64,000 nucleotides of DNA from Epiperipatus broadwayi (Eukaryota > Onychophora > Udeonychophora > Euonychophora > Peripatidae): the NCBI GenBank assembly GCA_028023455.1, contig JAQFVV010012476.1:5041094-5105093 (forward strand). The letters run 5' to 3'. Both the position numbers and the translations under genes were made by a program. The notes under the pieces are model-generated. The model was not told the DNA's origin. It did no database searches and saw only the letters and a list, made by a program, of their open reading frames with translations. Shown here one piece after another: positions 56,740-64,000 of the stretch (the first letter of the stretch is position 1; each line of letters opens with the position of its first letter).

Positions 56740-58285
56740 TTTATACCAGCGTTTCCCAACCTGTGGTACACGTACCACTGGTAGTACGCGAGTTGCTGGT
56801 TGGTGGTACACGAAAAATAATCAATAATGGTGGAAATAAAAAATTAAATCATAAAAATATCATAGAAATGTTTTTTTCCTATAATTCATAAAAATTATTT
56901 TAATGAATAATATTATACAGTAAAGTTGTTAATATGTACAGTCGATGATCGAAAATCCAGCAATTGATATCGTTTTTTTTTTTTTTGGAGTGCACTTTTA
57001 AATTTAGCCGTTAGCCAACAGTAACTTGAGATGTCGCCGCCACTGTTGTCATAGTTCTGCACTCTCATTCACTTCACCGCATGACTTACAAGTGACAGGT
57101 TATTGTTTGTGATTGTATCGTCTTTGTTTATTAAAATTTATTGATCCCTATATAACCTGCTTATTCGAACTTAGACAAGAAGCACAGGTTTTTTTTAAGA
57201 CAATCCTTTTGATCTCTTTTTGAAATTGTATGATTTTGATTGGCTTCAGGTGCTTGCATATTTATCTGATATTTTTTGCAAATAAATGAACTTAAATTTG
57301 ACACTTCAGAATAACTCGATAACGATCTTTAATGTTAATGATAAAATTGAAAGTATGATTAAGAAATTAGATTTTTGGAAACAGTGTATTGAAAACAATC
57401 AACCGGAAAAATTTGAAACTCTACATATTTTTTTGTTTGAAAATAAGGTTAGTCTGTCTCAAGATATACAGAAAATATAATAGCACATTTAACAGGATTA
57501 AAATTGTCTTTCATGGAATATTTTCCAAAACCCGAAAACACAAATGATAAGTGGATTTCAAACCCCTTCTATGAAGAAAATTTAGAAAAAGCTACATCAT
57601 TATCAATAAAAGAGAAAGAAAATATAATAGAATTATCGACACAATCTAATTAATTTTGGTTAAACATTAAAGAATATGAACAGTTTCCTGAGAAAGCTCT
57701 TAAATTATTATTACCATTTACTAGTATGGAATTAGTAGAAAGAGCTTTTTCTTCATATATTTTTTTAAAAAAAAAGTATTGAAACAGATTGAATGCAGCT
57801 GTAAACTTAAGGGTATATCTTGCATCTTCTGAACCAAATTTCAAAAAATTATGTTCTTCGAAACAAGCACAAGGATCTCATTAAATTTATTTTATAAAAA
57901 CATTTGATTATGATAAAAAAATATATTAATTGGGTTTTTATAATTTTGTGTTTTTATTAAAACCATTTATTAGTAAATGAAATATGACAAAATAGTAGAT
58001 AAATATGATACTTTGAACAAACACATACATATATGTTACAGTGAGTTTATAATTTCAGTGAGTTTATAATCCAGCATGACGTTTAGGCATGTTACAATGT
58101 AATTTGTCTCATTATGTGATGTGAATACATGGTCACCCTATAATATGTATAATGCAAATAAAATAACACACTCGCAATAACAAATTTCACAAAATACAAT
58201 CATTTTTACAAAGTGGTACAATTTAGCATGATATACTACCAAGTGGTACGTGAGCCAAAAAAGGTTGGGAAACGCTGATTTATAC
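56740..58285 (+). mobile_element. hAT transposon with perfect 8 bp target-site duplication
   Basis: ATTTATAC at 56740-56747 and 58278-58285 brackets an element of 1530 bp. Its ends are inverted repeats starting CAGCGTTTCCCAACC on both sides, followed by GTGGTACACGTACCACT (left) and, inverse, CTCACGTACCACTTGG (right). The 8 bp duplication and the CAGNG start are hAT hallmarks. The interior holds a transposase remnant on the plus strand and lacks the N-terminal BED finger and most of the catalytic domain, so the copy is a non-autonomous deletion derivative. Confidence 0.9.
57286..57884 (+). pseudogene. hAT transposase C-terminal part (ZBED5/FAM200/SCAND3-like)
   Basis: The frame from 57286 gives IFNVNDKIESMIKKLDFWKQ and FETLHIFLFENK, a stop at 57478, then MEYFPKPENTNDKWISNPF, a stop at 57650, FWLNIKEYEQFPEKALKLL (the FW...K.EYP.L..KA block), TSMELVERAFSSYIFLKKKY (C/E-x-FS dimerisation block), NRLNAAVNLRVYLASSEP and SKQAQGSH at the very end. 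The order and the terminal KQAQ.SH agree with the hAT C-terminal dimerisation domain, best known from the ZBED5/FAM200/SCAND3 group of domesticated transposases. Three or four stops make it non-functional. Confidence 0.75.
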
Positions 58286-59890
58286 TATTTTCTCAAAGTA
58301 ATATCACAAAGTTCAAGACTGCTAAGAAAACAATGAGGATTCATCATTGTGGAACTTATTATACTTTAAAATTTTCACTTTTTCAATTATCCTGACATCT
58401 TCAGAATTTTTTAAAATTAAAATATTAGAGAAAAAATATATGAATTTTAAACTTTGAAAAAAAAAAGTTAACAAAATCTCCCAATAGAGGACTAAAGTTG
58501 CAAATTCAATTTCTTTACTTCCAGACCAATAAACATTGATTTCTCCAATGGAAAGATTAAAAATAATATTGAAACAAAAAATTATTTTTAATAATAATTA
58601 CATATGCTTTCAAAAATAATATGAACAAGCATTGCTATTTTGTGTAACTTGACATCTGTAAGATGGCCTTTGCATCATAGAACTTTCTTATCTATTGACA
58701 ATTCCTGAAATCTAGACACAAAAGTAAAACCTTAAGCATAGATTTATTACTATTATGTTATAAATGTTTAATGTAAAATTACAAAACCAGCAAAAGATTC
58801 AGATGCTACTACATGTAACTTCATGGCAGATAAATTATGACAGGCAACACCATTCCAGTGGATTAAATGATTCATTCTGAAAGGATTACAATGAAATAAT
58901 TAAAAAGAAAAACATTTTAATTAATGTTTCTAATTGTTACATTCTATTTACAACTGTCAAACTTGCTACACCCACAACTTTGATGTGATTTATTCTAAAT
59001 AAATACCCTAATGGTCATCACTAATCATGTATCAATTGGAACTATTAAATGTTCGATTTTGGCATCAGTGCTTAAACATCACATGATCTATCAAGCAATT
59101 AACCATATGAATTGTTTCATTCTAAAATTATTATGTGACCAAAGAAATGAATGTAAATATACATTTGGGAGGGTGTGTCGACTTATATTAATTAAAATGG
59201 CATTTATAATGCAGTTGTTTACAATTTGCATAAACTATGAAGTGGGTGATTTTACTTTTCCCTAGAAATAAATCAGAAATATAGTTACTGATAAATTGAT
59301 GCATTGTGGTATGTGTGATTTAATATATGTAGCAAACTGACAATTCTCAACAACTTCTTGAAAGATTTCTCTGCCAGAAAGACATTTGACAATTTCAGTC
59401 AGTGAAAAGTTATTTGATTAATGTTAGTGTGACGTCTGTGATTGAAGGCTAGGTTAGAGGAGCTGCCTTTACAAACAAATTAGGTTACAAAATGTTCGAC
59501 TTGAAACATAACAGTTTTATAATTAGCTGTTTAAAAGTAATTATTGGACGACTTTAAACGTTTTGTTTAAATAATTAGTACTACGGAGTTTATTGTTTTC
59601 TGCAGCGCTTAATTGCAATTATCTTGCAGATTTAATTAAGTTTAAATTTACGTGTATGCATATGCGTACATACGTGTGATTTTTTAACGCTTTATATATA
59701 TATAATGTTTATTTAAGAGACAGTCTCATAAAAACACATAAATTGAAAAGTTCAATATAATTAAGTAATTTTTGCCTAAATTTATATATATCGACAATAT
59801 GTCATTAACTTAATATTATATATTTATAAGATTGAATTATATGCATGAGATATAAAGTAAAAAAAGGGACGAATTATACACGTGTTATAA
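58286..59890. other. Mostly unrecognised; family-A scrap at 58945-59010
   Basis: ACTGTCAAACTTGCTACACCCACAACTTTGATGTGA is the family-A 3' block. Around 59400-59700 the sequence is of normal complexity but without a recognised gene. Confidence 0.4.
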
Positions 59891-62440
59891 TAACTTTGCA
59901 TAGTATGCTCTAATGTCTGACAAAGTATGTTATTCTTCTTTACCTCTTCTGTTTGGCTTAGCGCAGTTTCGGTTATGAGCACTATAACATAGCTATATTA
60001 TTTCGTTCAGTTTGCTGCTTTTATCATGTCTATTTGTTATTCTCAATATATAAATAGGCTAATTTATATACCGGTTGAATAATTGAATACTATTAGCTCT
60101 TTTGTTTAGAATGTTGGGTACTTAAGTAGTTTGTATCCTTGTAAAATTGTTACGCATTTTAAATTATCCTTTTTCAGACACATGGTATAAACAATAGGAC
60201 TGATTCTAGGTTATCATATTCGATTTTTACATTTTTATTATTTATTAAAAGATAAAGAAACACAAAAGTCCAAAGGATTGTAATTTAAAACTTTTTTTAA
60301 TGTAAATGCAATAAAGAAAATAAATATAAAACATCAGGTGTGGACAGACATCATTTTTCAAATGAGCACTATCCCATAATTTTGAAAATATTATGCTGAA
60401 ACATGCAAAAATCCAAAAGATTACTTTTTTTTTTTTTTAATGTAAATTCACTATACCAACTGTAAATTAATCTTAGTGCACTCACAAACGATGTTTTAAA
60501 GTCTTCTAACCATGTTTCTTTCCAAGCAGATAGGCACTTAGAACATGTTCATACCCAACACTGTCATTGTATCTCCATTTATACATAAAGTATAATATTA
60601 GCTCCTTATCACATACTTTTCAGATAAACACTCTTCTGCAATTTTAAAAATATTCCACGCATCTTGTTCTGTCCATGAAAGATTCCACATTTTAATCATG
60701 TTTCCCAAAATGATAAGGCAAAAGAGAAATGTTAAAAATCACCACCTTACTGAATGTCAACAAAAACAATAACATTAATTTTAACTATGTGTTATCTGTT
60801 CACCTAATGTTAACATTTGGACGTTATGTTGTAAATGTATAGCTTGTTAATTTTAAAAAATATGTTTCTAAATTAAATGTTAATTTTAAAAAATTTCAAT
60901 ACATTTTTTTGATAAATTCCAATCATGGCATAACGTCCAAATGTTAACATGAGGCCAACAGATAACACATGGTTAAAATTAATGTTATTTTTTTATTGAC
61001 ATTCATTAACATGTGCTGATTTTTTTAAGATTTCTTTTTTGCTGTATCATTTTTGGAAATATAATTAAAATTTGATCTTTTATTGACAGACTAAGATGCA
61101 GTGGAATCTTTCATGGATAGAACAAGATGCAGTGAAATCTTTCATGGACAGAACAGAATGCAGTGGAATCTTTCATGGACAGAACAAGATGCAGTGGAAT
61201 CTTTTATGGACAGAACAAGATGCAGTGGAATCTTTCATGGACAGAACAAGATGCAGGGGAATCTTTTATGGACAGAGCAAGATGCAGTGGAATCTTTCAT
61301 GGACAGAACAAGATGCAGGGGAATCTTTCATGGACAGAACAAGATGCAGTGAAATCTTTCATAGACAGAACAAGATGCAGTGGAATCTTTCATGGACAGA
61401 ACAAGATGCAGTGGAATCTTTTATGGACAGAACAAGATGCAGTGGAATCTTTCATGGACAGAACAAGATGCAGGAGAATCTTTCATGGACAGAACAAGAT
61501 GCAATGAAATCTTTCATGGACATAACAAGATGCAGTGGAATCTTTCTTGGACAGAACAAGATGCAGGGGAATCTTTCATGGACAGAACAAGATGCAATGG
61601 AATATTTTCAAAATTACAGAATAGTGTCCACCTGAAAAGTATTTGATAATGGCCATGATATTATACTTTATGTGTGAACAGAGATGCAATCACAGTGTCA
61701 TGTGCTAACATGTTCTAAGTGCCTATCTGTTTGAAAAGGAACATGGTTAAAAGTTCTCCAAAACATTAATTGGGAGTACACTGAGATTATTTTACAGCTA
61801 GTATAGTGAATTTATATTTAAAAAAGTTGTAATTACAACCCTTTGGATTTTTTTGTGTTTCAAAATTACAGGATAGTGCTTGCCTAAAAATGTTGTCTGT
61901 CTACACCTCAAGGTTAAATTTTTGTGTTCTCTATTGCATTTACATTTTTAAAAAGGTTTTAATTACAACTCTTTGAGGTTTTGTGTTTCTTTACCATTTT
62001 AATAAATAAATAAAATGTGAATATTGAATATAATAACTTAGAGTCAGTCATATTGTTTATACCATGTGATGGAAGTCCCTGCAAATGGATAATTTAAATT
62101 AGAATGGGTGACAATCTTTCCAGTTGGCAAACCACATAAGTACCTAATGTTAATGTCACTTCTGATGGCAGAAAGAAAAAAATAAAGAGGCTTACTGCAT
62201 CTCAAATAATAATAACATTACAAACTAAAGAGCTAATAGCATCCAATGACTAAACCAGTAGAATATGTAAATTAGCCTATTTGCATATAAAAAATAATAA
62301 ATAGTCAGTATAAAAGCAACAAACTGAATGAAATAATACAGCTATGTAAATAATGCTCAGCGCCAAAAGTGCATTAAGCTAGACAGATAAAGAAGATAAT
62401 ACTCTTCATCAGGAAAACTGACATTTGTATGCAAAGTTAT
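59891..62440. repeat. 2.5 kb diverged palindrome
   Basis: Left arm 59891-60830, loop about 60831-60925, right arm 60926-62440. Matching pairs along the arms: TAACTTTGCATA 59891 with 62429-62440; TTCAGTTTGCTGCTTTTAT 60006 with 62309-62330; GGGTACTTAAGTAGTTTG 60116 with 62128-62144; CACATGGTATAAACAATA 60179 with 62054-62071; AAGAAACACAAAA 60256 with the inverse near 61980; GTTATCTG 60791 with 60959-60966. The arms differ at many sites, so it is old. The right arm is longer by about 575 bp, explained by a minisatellite (61094-61600) and an insertion near 62150-62220. No coding frame outside the minisatellite. Confidence 0.85.
61094..61605 (+). repeat. 31 bp minisatellite, about 16 units
   Basis: Unit GATGCAGTGGAATCTTT + CATGGACAGAACAA (31 bp). 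Variants: CAGGGGAATC, CAGTGAAATC, CAATGAAATC, TTTTATGG. A single unit is present, inverted, in the left palindrome arm at 60655-60691, bracketed by two GTGGAAT words. Because 31 is not a multiple of 3 and no stop occurs in the unit, all three plus-strand frames stay open; the apparent 179-, 114- and 88-residue proteins with a 31-residue period are therefore one DNA repeat read in different phases. Confidence 0.95.
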
Positions 62441-62757
62441 CCAGATAAACAATATATAGTGAATAGTAAACTACACAGTTTTCTAAAAATAAAAGAGATA
62501 TTTTATGTGCAATATATATATTTCTCCAGTCATATTAATTTCTTATCAAATTAATCTCAACAGCCATTTGACCAAATGATCACCTTGACATCATATATAT
62601 AATAAGAGACATACAAACACTACCCATCAGCACTAATCAAACCTATACTAAGCCTAACCAGTCAATTATCAAACAACAATTACAAACACCCACCCATATA
62701 TAAATATGAAAATAAAGTTACTGTTAACACTAACTGAAATAATTATACAAATATATA
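62441..62757. other. No recognised content
   Basis: AT-rich DNA beyond the palindrome. Confidence 0.4.
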
Positions 62758-62868
62758 AACCATTATACAATTTCAAGTATCCAGTAATGCCCTCTGTTTA
62801 ATATTATTGAGATATAGACTATTAAACAGAGGGCGTCACGGGATATTTGTAATTGTATAATGAATTAT
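62758..62868. repeat. 110 bp hairpin element
   Basis: Arms CATTATACAATTTCAAGTATCC...GCCCTCTGTTTAATA and the inverse TATTAAACAGAGGGCG...ATATTTGTAATTGTATAATG; loop ATTGAGATATAGAC region. The GCCCTCTG/CAGAGGGC ends of the inner stem are perfect. Likely a miniature inverted-repeat element. Confidence 0.7.
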
Positions 62869-64000
62869 CATGATCAGTAAGTCATTATTTATTTTTTTCA
62901 TTTTAAATAAAGATAAAGTTTCAAATTAGGCACTAAGAAAATAAATACACCCACATATATGTAGATAGTATGACTTACCAAGAATATTGTAAGTCATCAA
63001 CTAATCAACATTATGACTTCGACATCAATAAAATATACAAAATAATAGCCTAATGTTAAGCATATTTCTAAGCCACCAGGCTTGGAAACGGAAAGATAAT
63101 CCCAATAAATAATTATTTAATAACATTACGTCTATGTACAGTTATGCAATAAGTGACAAATACAACAAGCATGGGAAATGAAACAATCACATGGTCCTAC
63201 AAGGATAAAACAAAAACAAAGGGCAAATATACACCACAAGAGTTTTATTTTTATTTTTTAAAAACTGCACAAGAAAGTCAACATCTTGACAATGGTATTA
63301 TTATTATATTTTTTTTCTTAATAAACCAAGATGGACGTATGTATTTGATTTTAGAACAAATTTCAATCCTGAGAAAACAAACAGTAATTTATTTCATCCA
63401 TCAATATAAACCAAAACAAAAAATATGCCCAAGATAAAGAAAGCCGAATGGTTTAAGCTAGTTGCTAAGAAGAAAACTTCAAGTTTGCATCAAATCATCA
63501 CAAGAGAATAAATAAGCAACTGCTAGCAATCATCAAGGATAGGTTTTGTACTATTTTCTTATGCATAAAACAACCCTAGAAAGACTACGCATACTAATGA
63601 GGGTATTACAATGTATCTGGATAAAAGAACTATATTGTAAGAGGCTGAGTGCCAGCTCTTTGTGCCCATAGAAGCATTACGATGTGTGGGATGCTTCTCT
63701 TTATTAAATACTGATCGACTATGATAATCATCAATGGATTCCCTGAATATTCTTCAAAGGAAATGAACCAGACAGCACAGATGATCCACAATTCCAGAAA
63801 GAGTGCATGTCAACTAAATTATGGACAGTACATCACCCGAGAAGATCTATCACCAGGAGTAATGAACTTTGAACATAACGGACAGTTCTTGCCAGACTCA
63901 GAAATTTATTTTTTGTTTATCCAATTGATTGATATTTTTTTATTTGTCATCTTTTTTTTTCATTTATTTTTTTATATTTTTGTTTCCATGTTTGGAAGCT
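62869..64000. other. No recognised content
   Basis: No domain, RNA gene or named repeat seen. A 94-codon frame at 63153-63437 is Lys/Thr/Phe-rich with a low-complexity middle and no family features; it is not called as a gene. Confidence 0.4.

Noticed and set aside
61094-61605. CRISPR-like array
   Set aside because: Units abut without spacers, and the context is eukaryotic.
61096-61646. Repetitive 88-179 residue proteins
   Set aside because: All arise from the 31 bp minisatellite, which is open in every plus frame; no start context or unique protein sequence.
63153-63437. 94-codon frame as a gene
   Set aside because: Composition is biased and its middle is low complexity; nothing recognisable.

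Overview
This 64 kb window is AT-rich animal (metazoan) DNA. I recognise no intact host gene in it: no multi-exon gene, no rRNA and no functional tRNA. What can be identified is almost all transposable-element debris: APE-type and RTE-like LINEs, two Penelope-like elements (PLEs) with GIY-YIG endonuclease remnants, two hAT elements, one mariner scrap, two tRNA-like SINE families, fold-back repeats and long AT, ATT and AAT microsatellites. This mix fits the intergenic or intronic DNA of a large invertebrate genome (mollusc, chelicerate, flatworm or cnidarian would all fit). I cannot fix the lineage from the sequence.

Layout. 0-9 kb: three tandem SINE copies, long anonymous AT-rich DNA, ribozyme-bearing repeats, the C-terminus of an RTE-like LINE (minus strand) and the 3' part of a second LINE (plus strand). 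9-20 kb: a degraded PLE (minus), family-A repeats, a LINE tail, a mariner fragment and a nearly complete tandem copy of a hammerhead-bearing repeat at 18.1-18.8 kb. 20-30 kb: an unclassified block with a coding-looking patch (21.65-21.95 kb), several hairpins, a SINE-derived tandem array with a three-unit higher-order period (24.0-24.9 kb), a 318 bp tandem duplication and a second PLE (27.0-27.6 kb). 30-48 kb: a SINE with a perfect 14 bp target-site duplication, microsatellites, ribozyme fold-backs and one LINE traceable from endonuclease to C-terminus (33.66-36.96 kb), itself split by a SINE and by a ribozyme repeat. 48-59 kb: a cluster of direct and inverted family-A units with a hAT inserted in it, an RTE-like LINE and a hAT with perfect 8 bp target duplications. 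59-64 kb: a 2.5 kb diverged palindrome with a 31 bp minisatellite in only one arm.

The most interesting system is a repeat family (here H1, with a relative H2) of about a dozen copies. On one strand H1 can be folded as a type I hammerhead ribozyme: CTGATGA core, 4 bp helix II, GAAAC, a palindromic helix III (ACTAGT), a GTC cleavage triplet and a long helix I with an internal loop. One copy has tandem termini 453 bp apart and others are arranged head-to-head. PLEs and metazoan retrozymes are the known carriers of such ribozymes, and two PLE fragments lie in the same window. All functional statements are inferences from reading the sequence by eye; no database search was run.
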